Below, piece by piece: positions 1 through 12,363 of a stretch of 64,000 nt of DNA. The stretch comes from Filosporella fistucella (taxonomy: Eukaryota > Ascomycota > Leotiomycetes > Helotiales), in contig JAQJZZ010000015.1 in assembly GCA_030077755.1 (NCBI GenBank), positions 2,356,001-2,420,000 on the forward strand. The letters are read 5' to 3'. The notes beneath the pieces are model-generated. The model searched no databases. It saw only the letters and a list, made by a program, of their open reading frames with translations, and was not told the origin of the DNA. How positions within the stretch are numbered: the stretch's first letter is position 1; each line of letters starts with the position of its first letter. Position numbers and translations under genes: made by a program.

Positions 1-560
1 AAGAGGTGGGTAAAAAGTTATAAAGAAAATAGGAAAGATATTAAGTTTAAGAGATTAAAAGGAATGGGAGGGTTTATATACGCTATGAGAAGCCATGTGA
101 GCCTAGAATTGAGAGTAAATAGCCAATTGTTTACTATTTTTTAAAAGCAAATTTCTAAGGAAGGTCACGGGATATTTTCTTTTTAGGTTCTAATATTAGG
201 GATCACTTTATTCTTTTAAGCATTTCCTTATAATTAGAGTTATTTGGGCCTATTTTAAAAGACTTAAACGTACTCGTTTAATAAAACTAGGTGGGGGCGA
301 GTATAAAAGGGCTCTAAAATTAGTGTTTATTATACTAGTCACGTAGGGCACGTATTCGGCTATTTTCTAGTATTTTGTCATATCATTCTAGGGCTCGACC
401 TTCTATATTTATAGACTTAGATAATAATGCCATAATTACTAAAGACCACCAGCTGCTTACCCTTTTTTTATTATTTGTATTATTTGTGGTTCTATTTACA
501 ATATGAGCGTTGAAAATTGTTTCCATAACCCCTGCTAAAATCCATTGATAGCAGAAAATA
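1..560. repeat. AT-rich, stop-dense stretch, probable decayed transposon
   Basis: The left edge is visibly richer in A and T than the rest of the window and full of TA and TTA runs. Stops are frequent in every frame and no frame is open for long. In Pezizomycotina this texture is typical of old transposons mutated by repeat-induced point mutation (RIP). I could not recognise a transposase or reverse-transcriptase motif, nor terminal repeats, so the element class is unknown. The feature probably continues beyond the left end of the window. Confidence 0.4.
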
Positions 561-3500
561 TCTATCTAATTGTCCGCTAGCTCCGACCTAAAGGTCAGTT
601 ATTATTATGGCAGTGTAATTCAAGAATCTCCAACGAAGAAGGTTCATGGACGTTCCAACCCTCTTGGAAACTCAAAGGGGGAGATAATAGACTGTTCGCG
701 CTCCATCGCACTACAAATTAAGTATCACTTAGGTACCAAACGATTATTCCCAAAATTCACTCAAAAATCTGTGACCCTGGCTAATTATTTCAAAATACTT
801 GTCTACCCAGAATCATGTACCCTTCCAGCCTCTTATTTGTCCTCAAATTCCTGCTGCAATTACCGCTGTTCATGCCTCGATGCTTCGTCGCTGCTGGTAC
901 TGGGAGTAAAGCTGCGATTGTGCCAAAAATGAGGCTCGGGCACAAATCTTGTTCGTTGGCCAAGGCAAACAGATTTAAGGTGGAAGGCTTGCAGTGTCAG
1001 AAATATAACGTACATTGAACACGTTTTGAGGAAATACCTAGAGACCCACCGTGAGAGGTGTATTACTAATAGCTTGTTAGCTGCGGAAACCTTTTCAAAG
1101 CATTGTTCCTGGGTACACCGCCATTCAGCTACCAATAGGTCTGCATATCTTTCAAACTCCGTTAAATGTACTTTGCGAGAGCTGGAACGAGATATAAGCC
1201 TCATGAATTGAGCTTCTGGAATGAGACAGAGGCTGCAATCGTAGGGATCGCCTTCGCGTCTCGATGCTGGTGAAAACGTGTAGAAGTTATGACTTAGCTA
1301 GCCTTGTCCTGAGCTTGCTCCAACTTCGGACAAGGGCGTGAGTTTGTGATTTCCTATCAATCATGGTCCTCAGAGAATTCCCTCAACCAGCCACTAAGCC
1401 GCCGAACATCCTAAGCCCGCTACTCCTCTATACATGTGTTTCGGTGGTCATTTGTTTGTGCATGCTTGATCGTTCATTCGGACGGAAATTTGGATGTCGG
1501 TCTGCAGATGAGGCTTCTTGGTTCCGTCGTGCCGAACCGTCTCCGCGCCCCTTTCGATCTCGAATAGTTTGTGAATACTGGAAACCTTGTAGTGGATGTT
1601 GTTAGACTGGTCGGAGGATAGATGGGGTATATCTGTCCAGGAGCCATCGTTTTCGCTGATAAAAGCAAGATGAGAGGAAGATAGACACATATTAACTTTG
1701 AAAAGTCCACCCTTAATCAGTCAATAAGGTGCCATGCAAATATATCGTTAGATTAATGTGCTCATAGTGAGGTAAGAAAATGGATTGTGGTTACGGAGCA
1801 AGCTCTGTCTACTTGGCCCATAATATTTGTGACTACGGAAGAGGAGGAAGCAGACCAATCAGGAAACGTTTATGCTTTGGTTCTGGAAGAGCCTCTATCT
1901 ATCTCGCAGAGTCGTGACAGTTCCTGCCAAAAGGTAGAAGTCTCCAATGAGGAAGAAATCTGTTTGCGGGACCGGACGCAATCGAAACCATTTTTCTTCT
2001 TGGGCAATCGAGGAGAAGCAAAATCCGTCGAGCACGCCGTGTGTACCAAGTCTGTCTCGAGTTGCCGTTGAACTTTTCTACATCCATCATCGTGGAGTAG
2101 TAATTTACACTGCACTGTGTTGTGCTAAAATGTTGACGAGCCTGAGAGGTTCCGAATTTGAAAGCTGAGCGACCTGGGACGATGTTTAAAAGATTGTGGA
2201 CCAAACATGGACTGATACTAAATTGGAAGGTGATGAAATAATGCAAGAACTTGCGACGGTAGTCCAATCATGATTCAGGGAGCGAGGAAGGAACAACAGC
2301 GCTGCGAAGCCAATATGAACCTCAACAACCTTTCCTAGATGTATCTGCATTGGCTACCTAGAGAACTTGCAAGGTGATATTTAGGTCTCAATAAATACAT
2401 AAGAATTTCAATATGAATGCGCCAACCCATGAAAACTTACGGCCATCATCAACAGCAAAATGGGAAATTTCTGATCTGTTACGGCCACGAGGAAAATGGA
2501 CTACGGAGGAGTGAAAATTTAAAAGGAAAAATTAGACTTGAATTTGTCCGAAGCAGCACTCTATTCAACTATATCAGTACTCTACACCCTCCACAACCTC
2601 CGAAGCTTCATCGCCATGCCTCGAAGACGGGATACCGGGATTCTCGAAGCAAGTAGACAACGTGTGATTGAAGGCACTGACTGAAACAAGATGAAAAAGG
2701 TCAGAAAGTGCAATCAAAATGGATAAGGTCAATACATCCTCTACGGGGAGTTTTACAGTCGTCCGGTCTTTGTTTGGTTCTCCAATGGCAGTTATACGCC
2801 ACGGATACTTACACTCACACCTCGGGAAGGAGAAGACCACATGAGCGCCCTGTAAACAATCAGCCTGATATCACAAGGGACAATACTTACCTGGTGGGAG
2901 GGCTAGAGTTGGCGTTCTCTGCCCTCCCGTCGTAGTGTTTCCTGCCGTATTATACCGTTAGCACCGCTCTCCCAAGAAGCAAGTCAGATCAGGAAAAGAA
3001 AGTGACCACACGAGGGAAGCAAACACGAAGCCCCTATATCCCGTAAGACCCCATTCGCATGGGCAGAAGAGCGAACTCAACTGAGCAGAGCAACTGTGTC
3101 AACCCCTACTACGCCAACCTCGTGTGACGTGTGAGCATTACGGCACAATCCATAACTACCTGGTCCTCCGCGCCGTCCAGAGCGTATCATTGTTGGTAGG
3201 AACTTCTGAGATGTTTCCGATCACATAAGACGACGTACTATTTCATTGCTGACTTCATGATCTCACCTGAGGGAGAAGCACCCCTCATCTGCAGTGAGGT
3301 GCCATGAGCGATCGCTGCAATGCAGAGGAGAGGGCGTTTGACCGAAAGAAATGGTAGACACTTACTGATGCTTATTGTAGCAGGGTACCGGAATACAAGA
3401 GCGGATCTACGTGACGGATATGGGCTCGACTGCGTTGAGGTCAGTTCCGGAGAAGAAGAAAGATGTTGAGAGGATGAAGAGGAAAGTCGAACTACATTGG

Positions 3501-4610
3501 GAGGGCAGCAGTTTAAGTAGCAAACACATCAGGCACGCAAGCCAGGCAAAGTCACCGCAATCGGAGAGTAGAAGTCTGGAAATGATGCATTTCGAGAGAT
3601 AATTTCATTAGTTGAACTCTATCTTGTAGGAAGTTGCAGCGAAGGGAAGGAACGATGGCTAGTAGTGATGTCAAGCAACTTCACAGCTGCAGAACAACTT
3701 GCTGCACAGATACGCAGTTTCAAGACTGATAGCATGAATCATATAACTTTACCGCAGTATAAAAAAACACAAGATCTTTTCTCATTGTCAGTTACAACAG
3801 AAAGGGGGGAGCGCCAAGTCATGAAGCGAGCGGAGCCTCAACCAAGTCTCGACCTCTCTAAAAGCCGTCCCTGTCACCTAGCACTGGTGCAGATAAAGTT
3901 TGCGAAAACCGATTTCGGATAGGAGCAGACACTATCCGCTCTTTTGCTATCAACCGAGTCAGCAGCTTCGCCGTCACGTACCGCTCGCTCAGGCCATATG
4001 AATTGGGCGGGTGAAAGTAACTATATTCAGTGACGGGTGGGTGACTTCTTACAACTATAAGAAAAAGAGGAAGTCTCCTGTCAGCAAATTAAAGTGATGG
4101 ATATGAAAATCTAAATACAGCTAGAAAAATCACGAAGTGCGTATCTTAGCTTTGCTTGCACCTGCATAATTGTTCCTGGGCAGTCACTGTTGTTTCATCG
4201 AGCCAATACACCCTGAAATCTGCCCACATTCAGAAACTTGAAATTTCAATTAGAGAAATGAAAAAACGGAGTATATCCTAGCTCCGGAGAGCACTTCCAT
4301 TATTAAGTGCCTCAACCCTGACTCACCTAATTCGCGTTCTTCCCGCCTGATGAGCTCCAGTCTTTCCCATCTCAGCATCCAAGAACGCCATGTCGAAGGA
4401 GGAGCAGGTCAACTATTGCAGAGATGACACCCGAACGCCCCCTCCGTGATGATGTGAAATAGGTGCCTGCTCTTATTAGTTAAGGAATACCACGTGAAAT
4501 ATGTTTGGTGATGACTTACGATATATTCCACGATTATCAATGTGATGTCTTCGGTTGAAATGGATGAAAGGCTCTGATGACCAGCTTCTAAAGTCTCGTA
4601 CAGTAGTCAA
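561..4610. other. Gene-poor region, no supported gene
   Basis: About 4 kb with only short, unconvincing open frames. On the minus strand near 2,830-3,180 several good splice-like signals occur (for example a GTAAGT followed about 45 nt later by TTTACAG, around 2,848-2,892), so a small spliced or non-coding transcript is possible. I could not assemble a protein with recognisable features. A 114-codon minus-strand frame at 860-1204 has no recognisable domain. No tRNA-like fold or tandem repeat was seen. Confidence 0.4.
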
Positions 4611-5954
4611 TCAATCAATTTTGTGTTGTTTTGGTGTCTGATCTCCATTGCAAGCTCTCTTCCTCTTCCCAACCACAGTATCTTGCCCAGTCCTGAAGAA
4701 CCAGGGACAAAACCAGTTATCGACGTACTCTTCGCTCCGATCCTCCGCCATCCAGATTCCAGCTCCATGCATGATTTTTGTGCCATGCATCTCAATAGGA
4801 CGCAAGGGTCCGTTATCAAGCATGTATGTTTTGCTTATCCCGTGACAGAGGCGACAGCGCAGCTGTTCTTCCCAGTCACGGCGTTCTCCCCCAGGCTGCA
4901 TGTAATCCTGTCAAGGTTTTAGATTTTATTATTATTGAAATATTGCAAATCAACTGACCTCTAACATTTTATCTGACTCTCCTTCCATCGAGTATTCCTG
5001 TATTTTGAATGTGCTTGTATTTTCTACAATCAACCCCTGGTGCAGTCTCTCAATGCAACTCCGACAGAAATGAAACTCCCCAGTTTCGCATGAATGTTCT
5101 GAATTCGAAAGATGTGGAACGCAGGTACAATCGAAGCGTGTGCGTATCCTCTCTTCTGAAAACTCTGAAAGATCGGATATCGCGTACAATCTCCGAGCTG
5201 CTAAGGAGTCCTTACGGGATGATTGTAGAATGGCTTCTTCTGAGGATCTTTTGCAAAGCTTGAGGAGGCAATACTCACAGTCCTTGGAGGGAGTCAGAAA
5301 GTACGCTGTATACAGATGTGCTACCAGTTGACCTCAGGAGGGAACAGAAGGGAAATCTTCACAGTTCTTCCCACTCAAGATGAGCAATCCCCCATGAATA
5401 TATCGGGAAGAAACTGTACGTACCTTACATAACTGCTTGCTACACTTCGTACATCTACGCTTCTCGTCGAATATATGCATAATCAACTTGTTGTCATCCC
5501 TCTTTGGGCAGGGCTTCAAAGTCAGATAATGGACAGCACGCATATTCTTCTCTCCCCAAACAAGTGGCCAAGTACTGGCCATAATCATTGCCATCCATTC
5601 ATCTGACACCCTTTTACATATCCATCGGACAAGACTGACAACTATATCCAGTGTGGTGGCTGGACCAATGTGTGGTGGAGGCACCCAGTCATCGTTTAAA
5701 CTAGATTGCACGGACTCACTTCCGCTACCGCCGTTGCTATCACTGTCATCGTCGTCGTCTTCGTCACAAACTCCGTCTGGATCTTCGGATGGTTTGTTGT
5801 GTAGGATGCACGAGGCAGATCCGGATTTACCAGTGGCAGCAGGCTCAGTAAGAGAGAGGGTGTCCTGTAGTTCAAGTTCTTCTTCGATGCTCTTGCGAAT
5901 TGATTCAAGGAACGCAACAATGCGGTCGACATCGTGCTGGTAAAATGTGTCCAT
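4611..5954 (-). CDS. Cysteine-rich protein A of a tandem pair, function unknown
   Basis: Three exons fit: 5954-5424, 5282-4959 and 4907-4611, giving about 382 residues; introns are 141 and 51 nt. The protein opens with a short predicted helix (DVDRIVAFLESI), then a low-complexity acidic Ser/Asp stretch around residues 60-85, then a cysteine-dense part. Across the first splice junction the cysteines run C-x2-C-x4-C-x2-C-x2-C-x4-C. Further on come CTC, EHSC, FHFCRSC and CRLC, a spacing that could bind zinc. The gene just upstream (7155-8173) is a clear relative: the exon carrying the FHFC motif is 324 nt in both and both splice sites bounding the first cysteine block agree. No signal peptide or membrane segment is seen. 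I do not recognise the family. The exon model rests on the match to the neighbour. Confidence 0.6.
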
Positions 5955-7154
5955 TTTGAATGGCGTGTAGCTCCTTCAAGGTTGGAATTGGCGAAGATAT
6001 CCAAAAACTGCAAGTTTTGTTTCGAAATCGGGGGAAACAATGCCGAGAGAATAATTTGCGAACTTTCGGGATTGAAATAAATATCGTTGGAGTGGGTAGT
6101 TATGGCTGGGTGGGGCTGTCTAATCGTGGGAACCAAAGTCTGAAGCGGAAGACTTTGAGTTTTGGTGAATTAAGGCAAGGGCTAGTAAGAAGATTTCACT
6201 ATGACACTGGCAATTTTCGAAGGCATGTTAAAAGCGCAGAATATTTGGGCAAAGTATTTGGATGAAAGAAATTCCTTCATTCGCCAGGAGCGAGGAGGAG
6301 AAAATGGGGACATCGAGATGGAAGGTAATCCAATGCTCGGAATTCCTATAACTTCGAGGGGCGCTTGCTGTTTGGATTCCCCCTAGATAGTTTTAATCCA
6401 ACTGAGCGGACAGTTAATTCGCCAGGAATAAACGTGAAACCGTCGCTACTAAAAGTGGAGTACCTATCCCGCTATGGATAGCACGATCTGACAACGTCAA
6501 GTATCAAGATCAATGAAGAATTATTTGCAGCGTGTATTGCAAGTTCGCACTTGTCAGGCAAATTTGAAATGTCACAGCTTTTGAGTCACAAGACATAACA
6601 CCCAGAACATGCCATTAATTCCCTTTCAAGTTGGCGTACTTCCGACTTTTATGTTTTACGAATCCCCCTCTGAAAGTATCAAACCCAAAAGAAAAACTAA
6701 GGCGAAGCTGTCAATCACTCTATCAACTCCTCGATTGTGCTCACTCTATTGTGCGGATCTTGCAATTCTATATTGCGGTACCTAACTGCGTCCCTCGGTC
6801 TCATGTCATTTGACCACTAACAACACAAAATCGTACCATCGCTGCCCGCCGCTCCTGCACACGTCTTTAATTTTCCCCAGTGTTCCACATTAATGCCTAT
6901 CTTTGTTCACCTACCAATTTATACCTCGTAACCTCAACTATGTAACGTATAGACCTCCAATCCACTATCATGGCTGTATATTGAGACCTTATAAAGAAGC
7001 TGCTCCACGATATGTAAAGCCGATCTGACTAGAGGATATTTTCAAAACTGTGACGTTAAATACCATACACCCACCCCGTTTTGGAACCCCGGGAAAATAC
7101 CGAATTCGCGCCAGGTATGTAGTAGCGGACATACGCTCCTATTCCGTGCATATG
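5955..7154. other. Intergenic region between the two paralogues
   Basis: About 1.2 kb between the start of copy A and the stop of copy B. It should hold the promoter of copy A, transcribed leftward, and the 3' end of copy B. No convincing open frame, repeat or RNA gene is visible. Confidence 0.4.
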
Positions 7155-8173
7155 CTATGGTAAGTTGAGCATGCAAACCCCGCAGCAGAACTTGCACCAG
7201 AGGAGTCGGGAACAGTCCATCAGATTGTGAGGACACGTAATCTCATACACCTGTGACGAGTGACGAGTGAAGAGTCAGTTGTGGGTCAATGTCAATTGAG
7301 GGAGAGGAGACACTTACAGGTTGGAACAAGCAACTGTGCTCAAGTGTTTTGAATGAACGAGTTTCCGGGGGCACTTGATTCAACAATCGAATGACCTTCT
7401 TGAAACAATTGCCGCAAAAGTGGAAGGATCCTTCAGAGCATGAGTGGTCGTGACGAGCGAGCTGCGCAGTGCAATGGCATGTTTCGTAGGAGAGTTTGCG
7501 TGATACATCTTTGGAACAAGAGTAGTCACGGCTCGCTTCTGCTATCCTCCTTTCCATCAAATTGCTGTTTCTTGGACCGATTGGGATGTTATCTAGCGGA
7601 ATTGTCGTGGTGCATCGCTGTAGCAGACATTTTTCACAGTTCTGGATCCTATCAGCTCAATCCAACATGAGATGGTCAGAAGGAAACAACTTACTCTACA
7701 AAACTGAGCATCGTAGCTCACACAAGGCCTGAGATCTTCATATATATGAAGTCCCTTCGTAGTCAGAGACACCCCCACAATACTTGCTGGCGGATGTCAT
7801 GAGTGGTTTTCTCATCTTTGAATATCATACGTGCTACATCCATGATTTCTAGGAGCTTGTGCCATGTGACTCGTCTCCGAATCCACTCAAACTTTGTATG
7901 GAATTTCAACAACGTTCGCTGGACTGCTGGTGGAAGAGGTGGGGTACCGACCAGCTGCGGTGGGGCTGGCCAGAAATCCGAAGGCTCTTCCGTGGACGAA
8001 GCAATGGAGTGTGAGTCTTCAGAGATGGAAATCTGATCAGTCGAGCCGTCTTCGGAATCTGATGCTTCGCCGACCGGTGGTCCATTGGAGTTTGACTGCG
8101 TGTTTATACCAGCGTCGGCATCTTCGAGAAAGCTCACGATCCAGTTGATCTCTTCCTGGGAGAAGCTAGACAT
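7155..8173 (-). CDS. Cysteine-rich protein B of a tandem pair, function unknown
   Basis: Four exons fit: 8173-7773, 7728-7695, 7641-7318 and 7250-7155, about 284 residues. The start at 8173 rather than 8188 was chosen because MSSFSQEEINWIVSFLEDA then lines up with the N-terminus of copy A. A low-complexity acidic Ser-rich stretch follows, as in copy A. Conserved elements are QFCR joined to NCEKCLLQRC across an intron at the same place as in copy A, then CHC, DHSC, FHFCGNC, and a final WCKFCCGVC just before the stop. The stop falls soon after CKFCCGVC, so this copy lacks the long C-terminal part of copy A. The first intron is uncertain: 7729-7772 or 7729-7778 both restore the frame. No known domain was recognised. 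Confidence 0.58.
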
Positions 8174-8878
8174 GTATGGTAGGGGCAAGGTACGGTTAGG
8201 ATAGATAGATATGCTGGAAAAGGTTCGATGTGTGGAGGGTGGATTGATTTTTGTTGATTGGTATTGTCGAGAGTAATTAAGTCGGGAAGGTTTGTTATGT
8301 TCCAGTTAGTGGTATTATCGCTGTGTTAGATTTGTTACCAGGGATGTGACTCGCAGGGCTCAAGCAAATGACTGGAAGAACCTTGCAAGTAGGTGAATTC
8401 GAACTTAGAAATAATTCATTGCATGCGATTAATTTGATCTCTCTGGGACGGACGAGATCAATGAACTCCGGCGAACCATCACGTTTTGTAAGGGCAAAAT
8501 TGCGCTAGAAATTCAGAACCAAATGAAGAAAGACCTCAAGCAGAGCTAAGAATTTGGAAGGAAATTGCCACAAAATGAGCTAAAATGACGGGAAAAGATG
8601 TTAAGAATGGGACTACCAAACTTTTCAAGAGCTAGAAAAACGATATTGGGGCAAATCCATTCAGCGAAATATCTCGATGTATGGCACAAAGCTCAACAGA
8701 CGAGATACCAAAGAGCCAAAGGTGCTGGAACTACCACGACAGAAATGTGCCATCGACGAATAGTCTGGAGGGCAGTCGAAGGACAGAAGGTTTGAGGACA
8801 GCAGTACTTTGCCTCTCTATCAAGGATTCATAAATCAGGGGGCGGCTCATCTTTACATGTATCGTACACTCGTCCAAA
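8174..8878. other. Intergenic region
   Basis: About 700 bp holding the promoter side of cysteine-rich protein B and the 3' side of the folate gene. The only open frame of note (8598-8795, plus) has no recognisable features. Nothing else is visible. Confidence 0.4.
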
Positions 8879-10686
8879 TCAGACTCTCCACAGAGCATCA
8901 CACATCTTCACAACCTGCGACATCTCCTTCACATCATGTACCCTCACCAGATCAGCTCCACCCTGCACCGCAGCCGCAACCGTGACGGCAGTCCCCCACT
9001 TCCGTTTCTCTGCGCTTTTGACTCCAGTAATGGTTCCAATGAACTTCTTCCTACTGCTGCCTACCAGCCAAGGGAAGCCCCGCAGCCCAGGCCAATCTCT
9101 CAACTCATCAAACCGACGCAAGATTTCAAGATTTTGTTCCATATCTTTGGCAAAACCGATGCCAGGGTCTAGAATGATGCGCCAGCGACGAATACCGGCT
9201 GCTTCTGCTTCAGCGACTCGTTCGAGGAGTTCTTGGGCAATTGTCGGAATGAGGCCGGAGGGGTAGGATGTAAGTGTAGACATTGTGGTTGGGGTACCGC
9301 GCATGTGCATCAGACAAACAGTTTTGCCTAGTCGTGCCATGGTAGGAAGCATGTCCGGATCCAATTGGCCTGCTGAAACATCATTTATGATATCTGCTCC
9401 AGCTTTGACTGCTGCCTCGGCTACGGATGCGCGGTAGGTGTCAATGCTGATTGGTAGAGTTGGGAATACCGTCCTGATGAGTTCAATCGCTGGACTTGTA
9501 CGACCAATTTCCTCTTCTACTGATACTTCTTTTGCCATAGGAGCTGTAGTTTGGCCGCCAATATCGATGATAGTTGCTCCACTGTCTGTGAAGAATTTGA
9601 CACGTTCGGAGAGTTCTTGCAGCTTCGCAAAATGGACTCCGCCGTCGGAGAAGGAGTCGGGGGTTGTATTCAGTATAGCCATAACGTGAGTCTTTCGGCT
9701 GGATATGAGCGAACGAAGAGGTTGCGATCCCTTGGCTAGAGGGGTGATGGTTGAGAGCTGGGATTTGGAGGGTGGGAGAGCGTTGAGATAGTCTGCTGTG
9801 ACTTTCCATGGTGACGACGTGTCAAGGGATCGTCCAGGTATCAATCTATAACCATTATATGAGCCTATTTCAACATCAGGGTAGACCGACTTACTCCGCC
9901 AGAGGCCGTAAAACAAATTCTCTCTCAAACATGCTTTGATGTGGAATTTTGAGCCGCTCATGATCAACTGTGTGGTCATCATATAGTAAGATATCAAGAT
10001 CTATATTTCGAGGTCCTTTATCAATGATCTTCTCTCGACCTAAATGGTTCTCGATACTTTGCAGTTCATCCAGCAGTGCCAATGGCTCGAGAGTAGTTTC
10101 AACCTTCGGTCGTTAGCACGTGACCAGTGCTCTTAGACTTCCATTGACAAAGGGGTTCACTCACTTCGCAAGCGCCATTGACAAAGCTATCTTGGTCCAA
10201 CACATACATTGGCTCAGTCTCCCATAATGAGCTCGTTCTTTTGACCTTGATTCCCCTCGCACTCATCTCATTACATGCCTTTTCAATCCATTCAATTCGG
10301 TCCCCGAGATTGCTACCAAGAGCAATGTATGCAGTGTGCGTTTTGCCTGCATTCTGGAACGCTTTCGACAATATAGACGACTCGGAGGCGGCATTTTTTG
10401 ATGGCTTGAGTGAGTGCCGAGTCCATTGCTGTGCTTCTTCCACCTCTATCTTGTTGCTATGCCACCTCCTTGGCGCTAATATGGCTGGGACCTTGATGCC
10501 GTCATCGAAAGCTCTTGGAAGAATAACATTTCTGGACCTGAAACATCGCCCTCCAGGTACGCTACCTAAGTGGAAAGACCTCATCAGCGACGTTGTGGTG
10601 GTTGTAGATTCATGATGACGGAACTGAAGGTTCGTTGTCAGCCAAGCCGAACTTTTGTAAGGCATGATCACGTGCATCAGTGACAC
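8879..10686 (-). CDS. FOL1: Bifunctional HPPK-dihydropteroate synthase (folate synthesis)
   Basis: Three exons: 10686-10165, 10103-9895 and 9845-8879, about 565 residues, with introns of 61 and 49 nt. The N-terminal ~115 residues are rich in Arg, Ser and Thr and poor in acid, as in a mitochondrial targeting sequence. HPPK follows: TAYIALGSNLGDR, then RNIDLDILLYDD, the catalytic metal-binding region. DHPS follows: AILNTTPDSFSDGG, IDIGGQTTAP, LMHMRGTP, ILDPGIGFAKD and GSSRKKFIG, all hallmark motifs. The enzyme makes 6-hydroxymethyl-7,8-dihydropterin diphosphate and joins it to p-aminobenzoate. Yeast Fol1 also carries a dihydroneopterin aldolase domain at the N-terminus; there is no room for it here. 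The DHPS part is the sulfonamide target in general. Confidence 0.92.
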
Positions 10687-11146
10687 ATAAATGAGTAACC
10701 CATGATTACAGCTTTGATTGACAGGAAATCCTTATCAAGTGTAATTCCTTTGCTGGCCCAAAGTTTCAAAGTGTATATCTATATTTCTATTCGTGATTGT
10801 CTCTATCGTTTGCCTTTTCTTCGCAAACCAAGTTTGTTGGCCACCGTATCAAAGCAATTCCAAGCCCTTTCCCATCACCTGACAGGGTAAGACAAGCCGA
10901 GGCATTTCCCCAGATTACGAGCGCTGTTGCCGACACCGAATGCTGCTGCTACTGCTAGTGGATTTTGGGGTAGTTCCGAGGCGCTCCATTCTTCTCTCCT
11001 CTGTTAAATTCCCTTCCCCTCAATCTTCTTACCCACGATTCTTGTGATACACAACCTCTGTTTTCAACTTGAAATCCTGCCCGTCCTCAACTAATTTCTT
11101 CATTCCTCTCATCTGATCCCCAAATAGACCAACAAACCACTTCAAA
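10687..11146. promoter_or_regulatory. Divergent promoter region between FOL1 and nitronate monooxygenase
   Basis: The two genes point away from each other, so about 460 bp must carry both promoters. The part next to the nitronate monooxygenase (about 10,990-11,140) is pyrimidine-rich with runs such as CTTCTCTCCTCTG, typical of fungal 5' leaders and core promoters. No clear TATA box was seen. Confidence 0.4.
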
Positions 11147-12363
11147 ATGGCTTCCCCTCGTATGTATCACATGCCAACCCAAACATCTACATCAAACTGA
11201 CAACAATGGCAGAGCAACTCCGCACAACGGTCACCGACCTACTCAAGATCAATCACCCCGTTCTCCTCGCCGGAATGAATGTTGCGGCTGGTCCCAAGCT
11301 TGCAGCAGCAGTCACAAATGCCGGAGGATTAGGTGTCATCGGAGGAGTAGGATACACACCAGATATGCTTCGTGAGCAAATCGCAGAGCTCAAGTCGTTT
11401 CTCACAGACAAGAATGCTCCATTCGGTGTTGATTTGCTTCTGCCTCAAGTAGGAGGCTCCGCCCGGAAGACAAAGTAAGTTTCGCAGTGGGATTACTATT
11501 CAATTCCTCGGCTGACGATACTAGCTATGATTACACAAAAGGAAAACTCGATGAACTCGTTAGCATTATCATCGACAGTGGCGCCAAGCTCTTCGTTTCT
11601 GCCGTCGGTGTACCACCCAAACATGTCGTCGAGAGACTTCACAAAGCCGGTGTACTTTACATGAACATGATCGGACACCCAAAGCACGTCAAGAAGTGCC
11701 TCGACCTCGGTGTCGATATCATCTGCGCACAAGGTGGAGAGGGTGGTGGACATACTGGCGATGTGCCAACAACTGTTTTGATCCCAGCTGTAGTGGAACT
11801 GTGCAAAGGAAAGACAAGTCCTATGACCGGAAGGCCGGTCCAAGTTGTTGCCGCTGGCGGTATCTACAACGGCCAAACAGTAGCCGCTGCTCTCATGTTA
11901 GGTGCCAGCGCTGTTTGGGTTGGTACTCGTTTCATCTTGACTGATGAGGCTGGTGCACCAAAGGCTCACCAAGAAGCCGTCAGAACTGCCGGCCACGATG
12001 ACAATGTTCGCACCATTATCTTTACCGGAAGGCCGCTCCGAGTCCGCACAAATGCATACATCAAGAACTGGGAAGAGAACCGTGCTGCAGAGATCAAGGA
12101 GCTCACAAGCAAGGGTGTAATTCCAGTTGAGCATGATTTCGAGACTTTGGGTGATGATATTGATGACGAGGTATGTTCAAGTTCTGTTCCGGCGGGATCC
12201 CAACTAATGCTCCTAGACTATGGATAACGCCCGACCATTCTTGATGGGCAAAGCTGCAGCTGTTGTGAACGAGAAGAAGAGCGCGAAGGCGGTGGTTGAT
12301 GAGCTAGTCAGCGATGCAGTTGCATGTATTCACAAGGGAGAAAAGTTGACTGCTAAGTTGTAG
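11147..12363 (+). CDS. Nitronate monooxygenase (2-nitropropane dioxygenase family)
   Basis: Four exons: 11147-11159, 11213-11474, 11525-12170 and 12217-12363, about 355 residues. The start is in a 13-nt first exon (MASP...); the ATG at 11206 lies inside the first intron. The family's FMN-binding TIM barrel is evident: HPVLLAGMNVAAGPKLAAAV at the N-terminus, then AGGLGVIGG, ICAQGGEGGGHTG, AAGGIYNGQTVAAALMLGA and WVGTRFILTDEA. These enzymes oxidise alkyl nitronates such as propionate-3-nitronate to protect against nitro toxins. The C-terminus ends in AKL, a PTS1-like peroxisomal tail. Function is a family-level assignment. Confidence 0.9.

Noticed and set aside
860..1204. 114-codon minus-strand frame in the gene-poor left end
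   Set aside because: No domain, signal or partner exon; length is compatible with chance.
2574..2935. Possible spliced minus-strand gene with good donor and acceptor signals
   Set aside because: Joined exons gave only short, low-complexity translations; noted as a possibility in the gene-poor region but not called.
11496..12134. Minus-strand frames opposite nitronate monooxygenase
   Set aside because: Shadows of a well-supported gene.
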